A DNA stretch of 64,000 nucleotides from Bisbaumannia sp015645095. Its GTDB lineage: Bacteria; Pseudomonadota; Gammaproteobacteria; Pseudomonadales; Halomonadaceae. Below the pieces are notes generated by a model, which worked only from the letters and a program-made list of their open reading frames with translations, was not told the origin of the DNA and did not search any database. The DNA lies in NCBI GenBank assembly GCA_036871055.1, contig CP141893.1:1-64000 (forward strand). Reading direction: 5' to 3'. Every line of letters starts with the position of its first letter. Positions within the stretch are counted from its first letter, which is position 1. The translations under genes were made by a program, and so were the position numbers. Positions 18,812-26,500 of this stretch are shown here, piece after piece.

Positions 18812-19877
18812 GAAGCATCCTCTGCCCGTCCACCCCGAGCACCTCTGCGTGCTGCGGCTCTCCGCCCTGGGCGATGTCTGCAACCTGGTGCCGACGGTAC
18901 GCGCCCTGCAACGCCAGTGGCCCGGCGTGCGCATCACCTGGATCATCGGCAAGGGCGAGCACAGTCTACTGGCCGGCCTCTCCGGGGTCGAGTTCGTGGT
19001 CTATGACAAGGCCAGTGGCCTGGCCGGCATGCGCGCCATCTGGCGCCAACTTCGCGACACCCGTTTCGATGCCCTGCTGCATATGCAGCAGGCGGTACGC
19101 GCCAGCCTGCTCTCCCTCGGCCTCAAGGCCCGGGTGCGCATCGGCTACGACAAGGCCCGTGCCAAGGACAAGCAGCACTGGTTCGTGCAGCACCATCTGG
19201 CCCCCCATCCCCGCGCCCATGTCCTCGACTCCTTCATGGATTTCGCTCGCCTGCTGGGCGTGGAGGATACCTCCCTGGCCTGGGATCTGCCGATCCCCGA
19301 AGCCGCGGTGGCCGAGGCTCGGCGGCTCACCGGCGAGGCCCCCTACCTGCTGGTCAGCCCCTGCAGCAGTGCGCGCCTGCGTAACTTCCGCAACTGGTCG
19401 GCGGAGGGCTTCGCCGCGGTGATCGAGCACGCCTGGCGTCAGTATGGCCTGAAAACGGTGCTCTCCGGCAGTCATACCCCCCAGGAGCGGGAGATGGCCG
19501 AACGCATTCGCCAGCTATGCCAGGACGAGGTGGTGATCGATGCCATCGGCGCCACCTCCCTCAAGGGCCTGCTGGCGCTGATCGACCGGGCCCGGGTGGT
19601 GGTGGCCCCCGATTCCGGCCCGGTGCATATGGCCAATGCCCTCGATACCCCGGTGGTGGGGCTCTTCGCCACCACCAATCCGGAGCGGGCCGGCCCCTAT
19701 CAATGGCGCGATTCGGTGGTGAATCGTTATCCCGAGGCGGTGCGGACCTACCTGCACAAGGACCCCGAGACCCTGGAGTGGGGTCAGCGGGTGCGCCATC
19801 CGGACGCCATGTCCCTGATTCGTGCCGAGGACGTGATCCTACGCCTCGACGCCCTGCTATCGGAGCCCAAGGAATGA
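18810..19877 (+). CDS. LPS heptosyltransferase, family 9
   Basis: A 355-residue GT9 protein: HLCVLRLSALGDVCNLVPTV at the start, a central YDKARAKDKQ segment, SPCSSARLRNFRNW and APDSGPVHMANALDTPVVGLF at the donor site. It may be heptosyltransferase I (WaaC) or a related core enzyme; WaaF is already present at 11170. The ATG at 18810 is chosen; an ATG at 18774 would add 12 residues and has no clear ribosome binding site. Its stop overlaps the hldE start (ATGA), so it is translated with hldE. Confidence 0.82.
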   Translation: MKHPLPVHPEHLCVLRLSALGDVCNLVPTVRALQRQWPGVRITWIIGKGEHSLLAGLSGVEFVVYDKASGLAGMRAIWRQLRDTRFDALLHMQQAVRASLLSLGLKARVRIGYDKARAKDKQHWFVQHHLAPHPRAHVLDSFMDFARLLGVEDTSLAWDLPIPEAAVAEARRLTGEAPYLLVSPCSSARLRNFRNWSAEGFAAVIEHAWRQYGLKTVLSGSHTPQEREMAERIRQLCQDEVVIDAIGATSLKGLLALIDRARVVVAPDSGPVHMANALDTPVVGLFATTNPERAGPYQWRDSVVNRYPEAVRTYLHKDPETLEWGQRVRHPDAMSLIRAEDVILRLDALLSEPKE

Positions 19878-21304
19878 AGCTTGATCTGACCGCCCTGGAA
19901 CAGGCCCGCCTGCTGGTGGTGGGCGATGTCATGCTGGATCGCTACTGGCACGGCGGCACCTCGCGTATCTCTCCCGAGGCGCCGGTGCCGGTGGTCAAGG
20001 TGGGTGAGAGCGAGGACCGCCCCGGTGGCGCCGCCAACGTGGCGCTGAATATCGCCTCCCTGGGGGCCCAGGCCGAACTGGCCGGCCTGGTGGGCGACGA
20101 TCACAACGCCGGCCTGCTGAGCGAACGCCTGGAAGACGCCGGGGTAAGCGTTCACTTCCAGCGCAGCGCCGAGATTCCGACCATCACCAAGCTGCGGGTA
20201 ATGAGCCGCAACCAGCAGCTGATTCGCCTCGACTTCGAGGAAGGACTCTGCGAGGTGGATACCGGCGAGCTGGGCGAGCGGGTCGCCGAGCGCCTGGCGG
20301 GAGTGGACCTGGTGATCCTCTCCGACTACGGCAAGGGCACCCTCAACCGGGTCGAGGCGCTGATCGCGGCGGTGCGTGCCGCCGGCAAGCGGGTGCTGGT
20401 CGACCCCAAGGGCGGCGACTTTCGCAAGTATCGCGGGGCCAGCGTCATCACCCCCAACCTCAGCGAGTTCGAGGCGGTGGTGGGCCCCTGCCGCGACGAC
20501 GCCGAGCTGGCCACCAAGGGCGAGGCGCTGCGCGCCGAGCTCGACCTCGAAGCCCTGCTGATCACCCGCAGCGAGAAGGGCATGACCCTGATCCGCGCCG
20601 ATCACGAGCCGTTGCACCTGCCGACCCGGGCCCGGGAGGTGTTCGATGTCACCGGCGCCGGCGATACCGTGATCGGCGTGCTGGGCCTGGCGCTGGCCGC
20701 CGGCCACGCCTTCCCCGAGGCGATGACCCTGGCCAACCTGGCCGCCGGCCTGGTGGTGGCCAAGCCCGGCACCGCCACCCTTTCCATCGCCGAGCTCTAC
20801 ACCGCCCTGCATGGCGACAAGCTGGCCGAGTTTGGCGTCATCGAGGCGGCGGGACTGTGCGAGGCGGTGCGTGCCGCCCAGGCCCGCGGCGAGCGGGTGG
20901 TGATGACCAACGGCTGCTTCGACATCCTGCATGCCGGCCATGTGGCCTACCTGGAGCAGGCCCGCAAGCTCGGCGACCGCCTGATCGTGGCGGTCAACGA
21001 CGACGCCTCCATCGCCCGCCTCAAGGGGCCCAAGCGCCCCATCAACCCCCTGGTGCGGCGCATGCAGGTGCTGGCCGGCCTGGGCGCCGTGGATTGGGTG
21101 GTGCCCTTCGCCGAGGACACCCCCGCCGAGCTGATCGGCCGGGTCCTGCCGGACGTGCTGGTCAAGGGCGGCGACTACCGCCCCGAGGAGATCGCCGGCG
21201 GCGAGGCGGTGATCGCCCATGGCGGCGAGGTCAAGGTGCTGGGCTTCGAGGACGGGGTCTCCACCACGGCGATGATCTCCACCATCCTCGATCGCGAGGA
21301 CTAG
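19874..21304 (+). CDS. hldE: Bifunctional heptose-7-phosphate kinase / heptose-1-phosphate adenylyltransferase
   Basis: Catalyses the first phosphorylation and the final adenylylation in ADP-heptose synthesis, on either side of GmhB. The 476-residue length equals E. coli HldE (477). The N-terminal ribokinase-like domain has DVMLDRYWHG, PGGAANVALN and the catalytic VTGAGDTV near residue 259; the C-terminal nucleotidyltransferase domain begins near 340 with TNGCFDILHAGHVAYL. The ATG at 19874 overlaps the upstream stop. Thirty-one bases follow before waaA. Confidence 0.97.
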   Translation: MKLDLTALEQARLLVVGDVMLDRYWHGGTSRISPEAPVPVVKVGESEDRPGGAANVALNIASLGAQAELAGLVGDDHNAGLLSERLEDAGVSVHFQRSAEIPTITKLRVMSRNQQLIRLDFEEGLCEVDTGELGERVAERLAGVDLVILSDYGKGTLNRVEALIAAVRAAGKRVLVDPKGGDFRKYRGASVITPNLSEFEAVVGPCRDDAELATKGEALRAELDLEALLITRSEKGMTLIRADHEPLHLPTRAREVFDVTGAGDTVIGVLGLALAAGHAFPEAMTLANLAAGLVVAKPGTATLSIAELYTALHGDKLAEFGVIEAAGLCEAVRAAQARGERVVMTNGCFDILHAGHVAYLEQARKLGDRLIVAVNDDASIARLKGPKRPINPLVRRMQVLAGLGAVDWVVPFAEDTPAELIGRVLPDVLVKGGDYRPEEIAGGEAVIAHGGEVKVLGFEDGVSTTAMISTILDRED

Positions 21305-21335
21305 GCCGGATGCGAATCGCGTACGGGAAGCGCTG

Positions 21336-22616
21336 ATGGGCTGGCCACGCGGGCTCTACTCGGCGGCCCTCTATGGGCTGACGCCGCTGATCTGGCGCCG
21401 GGTGTGGCGTGAGTCACTGCCCACTCACCCGCGCCGCCAGCGCCTGGGGTGGATTCCCCCCTCCCCGCCCGGCGAGCGGGTCACCTGGCTGCACTGCGCC
21501 TCCCTGGGTGAGGTGATCGCCGCCCGCCCGTTGATCGAGGCCCTGGCCCGTCCCGGCGAGCCACTGGTGATCACCACCATGACCGCCACCGGGGCCCAGC
21601 GAGCCCTGGCCCTGGCCGAGCGACTCAATGCGATGGGCCGGGCTCGGGTGACCCATGCCTTCCTGCCCCTGGACTTCCCCGGCGCGGCCCGGCGTTTCCT
21701 GGCCCGGTTGCGTCCGGCCCGGGCGCTCTTCTTCGAGACCGAGCTGTGGCCCAACCTGCTGGCCGCCTGCCATCGTCAGGGCGTGCCGGTGGCGGTGCTC
21801 AATGGGCGCCTCTCGCCCCGGGCCTTCCGTGGCTACCGTCGCCTGCGCCCGCTGATGCACGAGGCCCTGGGGAGCGTCGACTGGCTGGCCGCCAAGTCGG
21901 CGGCGGATGCCGAGCGCTTCCAGGCCCTGGGCATGGCCGCCGAGCGCACCACGGTGGTGGGCTCCCTCAAGTTCGATATCACTCCCGATGACGCGGCCCG
22001 AGAAGCGAGTCGGCGCTTACGTACCGAGCTGGGGGAGCGCCCGGTCTGGGTGGCCGGCTCGACCCATGAGGGCGAGGACGAGCAACTGCTGGCCGCTCAT
22101 GCCCGGCTGCGCGAGCACTATCCCCAGGCGCTGTTGCTTCTGGTGCCCCGCCACCCCCAGCGCTTCGATGCCGTGGCCGAGCTCTGCGAGCGTCGGGGCC
22201 TGGCCACCGCCAGGCGCTCCCGTCAGGAAGCGGTGGATGCCGACACGGCGGTCTACCTGGGCGATACCCTGGGCGAGCTGATGACCCTCTACGGGGCGGG
22301 TGACCTGGCCTTCGTGGGGGGCAGCCTGGTACCGGTGGGGGGCCATAACCTGCTGGAGCCGGCGGCCCTGGGGGTGCCGGTACTGACTGGCCCGGCCCTG
22401 GCCAATTTCGAGGAGGTCGCCGAGGCGCTGCGCGAGGCCGAGGCCCTGGTGGAGGTGGCCGATGGCATGGCGCTGGCCGAGGCCCTGGAAGCGCTCTTCG
22501 CCGACGAACCGGCGCGGCAACGCCTCGGCGAGGCGGGGCGCCAGGTGGTGGCCGCCAACCGCGGCGCCCTGGCGCGCACCCTGGAAGGGCTGTCGAAGCC
22601 GCCCTTCCAGGGTTAG
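21336..22616 (+). CDS. waaA: Kdo transferase
   Basis: A family 30 glycosyltransferase that transfers Kdo from CMP-Kdo to lipid A precursor on the cytoplasmic face of the inner membrane. The 426-residue length is normal. Visible are the N-terminal hydrophobic anchor (GLYSAALYGLTPLIW), HCASLGEVIAARPLIEAL, FFETELWPNLL, VAGSTHEGEDE and the GGSLVPVGGHNLLEPAALGVPV donor site. It ends the hldE-side gene run and is convergent with rpiA, 22 bases away. Confidence 0.95.
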   Translation: MGWPRGLYSAALYGLTPLIWRRVWRESLPTHPRRQRLGWIPPSPPGERVTWLHCASLGEVIAARPLIEALARPGEPLVITTMTATGAQRALALAERLNAMGRARVTHAFLPLDFPGAARRFLARLRPARALFFETELWPNLLAACHRQGVPVAVLNGRLSPRAFRGYRRLRPLMHEALGSVDWLAAKSAADAERFQALGMAAERTTVVGSLKFDITPDDAAREASRRLRTELGERPVWVAGSTHEGEDEQLLAAHARLREHYPQALLLLVPRHPQRFDAVAELCERRGLATARRSRQEAVDADTAVYLGDTLGELMTLYGAGDLAFVGGSLVPVGGHNLLEPAALGVPVLTGPALANFEEVAEALREAEALVEVADGMALAEALEALFADEPARQRLGEAGRQVVAANRGALARTLEGLSKPPFQG

Positions 22617-22638
22617 CGAGCTTTTACTTCTAATGTGC

Positions 22639-23313
22639 TCAGGCCGGGGTCAGGCGTTCCACGCCGGCTTCGGTACCGAGCAGCAGCACATCCGCGCCAC
22701 GGGCCGCGAAGAGCCCATTGGTGACCACCCCGACGATGGCGTTGAGGCGGGCCTCCATGGCCAGCGGATCGGCGATCGGGAAATCGAAGCAGTCGATGAT
22801 CTGGTTGCCGTTATCGGTGATCACCCCCTCCCGATAGACCGGGTCGGCGCCCAGCTTGACCAGCTCCCGGGCCACGTAGGAGCGGGCCATGGGAATCACC
22901 TCCACGGGCAGCGGGAACTCGCCCAGGGTGGTTACCCGCTTGGAGGCGTCGGCGATGCAGATGAATTTCTCGGCACAGGCGGCGACGATCTTCTCCCGGG
23001 TCAGGGCGGCGCCGCCGCCCTTGATCATATGTAAGTGAGCGTTCACCTCGTCGGCGCCGTCGATATAGAAGGGTACGCTGCCGGTCGAGTTGAGCTCGAA
23101 GACCTCGATACCGTGTCCCTTGAGGCGCTCGGCGCTGGCCTCGGAGCTGGCCACGGCGCCGGCGAAATCGTCGCGCAGCTTGGCCAGTTGATCGATGAAG
23201 AGGTTGGCGGTGGAGCCGGTACCGATGCCGAGGATGGTGTCGCGCTGCAGGTGGGGGCGGATCTCGTCGATGGCGGCGGCGGCCACCGCGGCCTTGAGTT
23301 CGTCTTGGGTCAT
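22639..23313 (-). CDS. rpiA: Ribose-5-phosphate isomerase A
   Basis: Interconverts ribose 5-phosphate and ribulose 5-phosphate in the pentose phosphate pathway. The ATG at 23313 gives 224 residues beginning MTQDELKAAVA, like E. coli RpiA (219). Family motifs GIGTGSTANLFIDQL, DGADEVN, MIKGGGAALTREKIVA and ITDNGNQIIDC are intact. Upstream on the minus strand is a perfect TATAAT at 23348-23353, placing the transcript start about 28 bases before the ATG. Confidence 0.96.
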   Translation of the reverse strand: MTQDELKAAVAAAAIDEIRPHLQRDTILGIGTGSTANLFIDQLAKLRDDFAGAVASSEASAERLKGHGIEVFELNSTGSVPFYIDGADEVNAHLHMIKGGGAALTREKIVAACAEKFICIADASKRVTTLGEFPLPVEVIPMARSYVARELVKLGADPVYREGVITDNGNQIIDCFDFPIADPLAMEARLNAIVGVVTNGLFAARGADVLLLGTEAGVERLTPA

Positions 23314-23347
23314 GGAGGGGTCCGAGGGGCTGGATGAGTGTGGGCCC

Positions 23348-23353
23348 ATTATA
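23348..23353 (-). promoter_or_regulatory. rpiA -10 element
   Basis: Read on the minus strand this is TATAAT, 35 bases upstream of the rpiA ATG. No good -35 hexamer lies at the right spacing. Confidence 0.5.
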
Positions 23354-23502
23354 GGGCAGCGTGCCCCGGCTTTGGATGGCTGGAAGCCTGCTGGGTTGTG
23401 TACGAAAAGTGGGCGAGTGCCGGCGGCTTTCTTGCAGGGCCTAGCGTTAACCTCGCCGGATCCCGGTACCTTGACCAGTATAGGCAGCTGGTCGCCCGAG
23501 CC

Positions 23503-24492
23503 TTATCGGTCGATGGTCTCCGGCATGGGGGATTCCTCCCGGTGCAGCCCCTCGGCGATTTCCAGGTCATAGAGCCGGGTGGTGGGGCCATCGGGGCGAC
23601 AGCGCTCCTTGACCAGTGGGTGCCACTGATTGGCGGCGGCACGCTGACGGGCATAGTTGGCGGTGATGTCTTGAATAAAGAATCCTGGGTAAAAAAAGGC
23701 AGCGCCAAGGATGCGCACTCTTGCGCGCCCCGGTGAAAAAACACCATCCTGCACTAGCTTACGATAATGCTTGAGATCTAGTGTGGCCTTCTTCTTCCGC
23801 CTCCGGTAACCCTCCAGCACTTCCTCGCGATTGGAGGTGGTGATGGAATGGCCCTGCTCGTCGAACCAGGGCCCCCGCTCCATATAGCAGCGCAGATACT
23901 CCCAGAACATGCCCTGGAGTTCCGCGGTGCGTCCCATGGGCAGGTTGAGGCGCAGGGCGATCACCTCCTCCGGGTGCCCATAGCGCTGCAGCAGCAGCTC
24001 CAATGGGGTCTCGGTCATGGTGCCGGTGTACTGGGTCAGGGTGCGGCTCTCCTGCATCCAGGCCACCGCCTCGTCCCAGGGCACGTGGTAGAGCTTGTCC
24101 TTGTCCTGGAAGTAGACCTCCCGGGTACGGCGATTAAAGCGGATGGGGGAAGAGGATGGCCAGAAGATCTCCAGCAGAAAGACCGCCAAGGTAATCCCGA
24201 ACATGATAGCGGCGGCTGTGAAGACGTAGAGCGCTCCCTCCCAGTCCTGAAAAATAACGGGCGACATAACGAGAAACATATAGATCGCCCCCATCCCCCA
24301 TATGCCGGTAAGGATCCCCTTGCCTTCTTCGGCACCGCTGGAGAGATCGAGATACAGCTCGGTCTGCTCCTGCACCTCACCCAGTTGCATGGGCTGGCGG
24401 GCGGCCCGGCGCCTGGGCGAGAGCACGACCAGCTCGTCGGCCAGGCCCAGTCGTTGGGAGAGGTTGGCGAAATACGTCTTGATGCTCTGCAT
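23503..24492 (-). CDS. DUF6708-like membrane protein, probable T6SS immunity protein, copy A (3'-most)
   Basis: A 329-residue protein and the last gene of the secretion operon. It has a cytoplasmic N-terminus (MQSIKTYFANLSQRLGL), two hydrophobic segments at about residues 64-84 and 86-110, a soluble domain with FNRRTREVYFQDKDK and VPWDEAVAW that I associate with DUF6708, and another hydrophobic segment near 262-276. It is the third of three tandem paralogues directly behind a VasX-like toxin, the usual place of a membrane immunity protein. Its variant of the C-terminal block (residues 223 to ~280) is unique among the three; its N-terminal block is shared with copy B. Function is inferred from position only. 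Confidence 0.7.
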   Translation of the reverse strand: MQSIKTYFANLSQRLGLADELVVLSPRRRAARQPMQLGEVQEQTELYLDLSSGAEEGKGILTGIWGMGAIYMFLVMSPVIFQDWEGALYVFTAAAIMFGITLAVFLLEIFWPSSSPIRFNRRTREVYFQDKDKLYHVPWDEAVAWMQESRTLTQYTGTMTETPLELLLQRYGHPEEVIALRLNLPMGRTAELQGMFWEYLRCYMERGPWFDEQGHSITTSNREEVLEGYRRRKKKATLDLKHYRKLVQDGVFSPGRARVRILGAAFFYPGFFIQDITANYARQRAAANQWHPLVKERCRPDGPTTRLYDLEIAEGLHREESPMPETIDR

Positions 24493-24497
24493 GGCGT

Positions 24498-25496
24498 TCA
24501 GCCAACGGTATTGGGATCAGGGGGAGCGTCAGTGCTGGCCTCCCGGTGCAGCCCCTCGGCGATTTCCAGGTCATAGAGCCGGGTGGTGGGGCCATCGGGG
24601 CGACAGCGCTCCTTGACCAGTGGGTGCCACTGATTGGCGGCGGCACGCTGACGGGCATAGTTGGCGGTGATATCGCGGATAAAGAACAGTGGAAGCATAA
24701 AAACTTCGAAAGCCGTGGTTGCCCATAATCTCCCTCGTGACATGATTCCTTCCCTGACCAAGTCACGATTCAATTGAAGATGTATTTTCGCTGTCTTGTG
24801 TTTTTTACGGTATCGAGTCAGCACCACCTTCCGATTGGAGGTGGTGATGGAATGGCCCTGCTCGTCGAACCAGGGCCCCCGCTCCATATAGCAGCGCAGA
24901 TACTCCCAGAACATGCCCTGGAGTTCCGCGGTGCGTCCCATGGGCAGGTTGAGGCGCAGGGCGATCACCTCCTCCGGGTGCCCATAGCGCTGCAGCAGCA
25001 GCTCCAATGGGGTCTCGGTCATGGTGCCGGTGTACTGGGTCAGGGTGCGGCTCTCCTGCATCCAGGCCACCGCCTCGTCCCAGGGCACGTGGTAGAGCTT
25101 GTCCTTGTCCTGGAAGTAGACCTCCCGGGTACGGCGATTAAAGCGGATGGGGGAAGAGGATGGCCAGAAGATCTCCAGCAGAAAGACCGCCAAGGTAATC
25201 CCGAACATGATAGCGGCGGCTGTGAAGACGTAGAGCGCTCCCTCCCAGTCCTGAAAAATAACGGGCGACATAACGAGAAACATATAGATCGCCCCCATCC
25301 CCCATATGCCGGTAAGGATCCCCTTGCCTTCTTCGGCACCGCTGGAGAGATCGAGATACAGCTCGGTCTGCTCCTGCACCTCACCCAGTTGCATGGGCTG
25401 GCGGGCGGCCCGGCGCCTGGGCGAGAGCACGACCAGCTCGTCGGCCAGGCCCAGTCGTTGGGAGAGGTTGGCGAAATACGTCTTGATGCTCTGCAT
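24498..25496 (-). CDS. DUF6708-like membrane protein, probable T6SS immunity protein, copy B (hybrid)
   Basis: The 332-residue middle paralogue. Residues 1-222 equal copy A, including the variable membrane block at 68-98, whereas residues 223 to the end equal copy C, including the block starting KVVLTRYRKKHK and the C-terminus ending DPNTVG. It is thus a chimera of its neighbours, joined somewhere between codon 130 (Asp as in A, Asn in C) and codon 223, that is between bases 24831 and 25109. It starts 5 bases after the stop of copy C. Confidence 0.72.
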   Translation of the reverse strand: MQSIKTYFANLSQRLGLADELVVLSPRRRAARQPMQLGEVQEQTELYLDLSSGAEEGKGILTGIWGMGAIYMFLVMSPVIFQDWEGALYVFTAAAIMFGITLAVFLLEIFWPSSSPIRFNRRTREVYFQDKDKLYHVPWDEAVAWMQESRTLTQYTGTMTETPLELLLQRYGHPEEVIALRLNLPMGRTAELQGMFWEYLRCYMERGPWFDEQGHSITTSNRKVVLTRYRKKHKTAKIHLQLNRDLVREGIMSRGRLWATTAFEVFMLPLFFIRDITANYARQRAAANQWHPLVKERCRPDGPTTRLYDLEIAEGLHREASTDAPPDPNTVG

Positions 25497-25501
25497 GGCG
25501 T

Positions 25502-26497
25502 TCAGCCAACGGTATTGGGATCAGGGGGAGCGTCAGTGCTGGCCTCCCGGTGCAGCCCCTCGGCGATTTCCAGGTCATAGAGCCGGGTGGTGGGGCCATC
25601 GGGGCGACAGCGCTCCTTGACCAGTGGGTGCCACTGATTGGCGGCGGCACGCTGACGGGCATAGTTGGCGGTGATATCGCGGATAAAGAACAGTGGAAGC
25701 ATAAAAACTTCGAAAGCCGTGGTTGCCCATAATCTCCCTCGTGACATGATTCCTTCCCTGACCAAGTCACGATTCAATTGAAGATGTATTTTCGCTGTCT
25801 TGTGTTTTTTACGGTATCGAGTCAGCACCACCTTCCGATTGGAGGTGGTGATGGAATGGCCCTGCTCGTCGAACCAGGGCCCCCGCTCCATATAGCAGCG
25901 CAGATACTCCCAGAACATGCCCTGGAGTTCCGCGGTGCGTCCCATGGGCAGGTTGAGGCGCAGGGCGATCACCTCCTCCGGGTGCCCATAGCGCTGCAGC
26001 AGCAGCTCCAATGGGGTCTCGGTCATGGTGCCGGTGTACTGGGTCAGGGTGCGGCTCTCCTGCATCCAGGCCACCGCCTCGTCCCAGGGCACGTGGTAGA
26101 GCTTGTCCTTGTTCTGGAAGTAGACCTCCCGGGTACGGCGATTAAAGCGGATGGGGGAAGAGGATGGCCAGAAGACCTCCAGCAGAAAGACCGCCAAGGT
26201 AATCCCCAAGGCACCACCAATAACCATTAGGTACTTAACCAGCTCACCTTCTAGACGCAATGCCGGTGCCATCAATATCGCGCTATAAACCGCCAGCATC
26301 CCCCATATGCCGGTAAGGATCCCCTTGCCTTCTTCGGCACCGCTGGAGAGATCGAGATACAGCTCGGTCTGCTCCTGCACCTCGCCCAGTTGCATGGGCT
26401 GGCGGGCGGCCCGGCGCCTGGGCGAGAGCACGACCAGCTCGTCGGCCAGGCCCAGTCGTTGGGAGAGGTTGGCGAAATACGTCTTGATGCTCTGCAT
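25502..26497 (-). CDS. DUF6708-like membrane protein, probable T6SS immunity protein, copy C (toxin-proximal)
   Basis: A 331-residue paralogue immediately behind the VasX-like gene, with only 3 bases between the toxin stop and its ATG, so it is the best candidate for the cognate immunity protein. Its variable N-terminal membrane block (LAVYSAILMAP and on, residues 68-97) is unlike that of copies A and B and one residue shorter; the rest of the N-terminal half is nearly identical. Its C-terminal half equals copy B. Confidence 0.72.
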   Translation of the reverse strand: MQSIKTYFANLSQRLGLADELVVLSPRRRAARQPMQLGEVQEQTELYLDLSSGAEEGKGILTGIWGMLAVYSAILMAPALRLEGELVKYLMVIGGALGITLAVFLLEVFWPSSSPIRFNRRTREVYFQNKDKLYHVPWDEAVAWMQESRTLTQYTGTMTETPLELLLQRYGHPEEVIALRLNLPMGRTAELQGMFWEYLRCYMERGPWFDEQGHSITTSNRKVVLTRYRKKHKTAKIHLQLNRDLVREGIMSRGRLWATTAFEVFMLPLFFIRDITANYARQRAAANQWHPLVKERCRPDGPTTRLYDLEIAEGLHREASTDAPPDPNTVG

Positions 26498-26500
26498 GGG

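Larger units (their letters stand above)
23520..26497 (-). repeat. Tandem repeat, three ~1 kb units with mosaic identity
   Basis: The units start 1004 bases (A to B) and 1001 bases (B to C) apart. Blocks shared by all three alternate with two variable blocks. At the N-terminal block A equals B; at the C-terminal block B equals C. Single-base markers agree: B shares with A, not C, the bases at codon 130, at the Ile/Val codon 109 and in the CACCCAGTTGC stretch near the 5' end. Confidence 0.93.

Noticed and set aside
23349..23747. A 132-codon frame overlapping the end of immunity copy A.
   Set aside because: It shares no motif with the paralogues and is out of frame with them; it is a shadow.
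23503..26497. The tandem repeat as an insertion sequence or CRISPR-like array.
   Set aside because: No transposase, inverted ends or short regular spacers; it is a duplicated coding unit.
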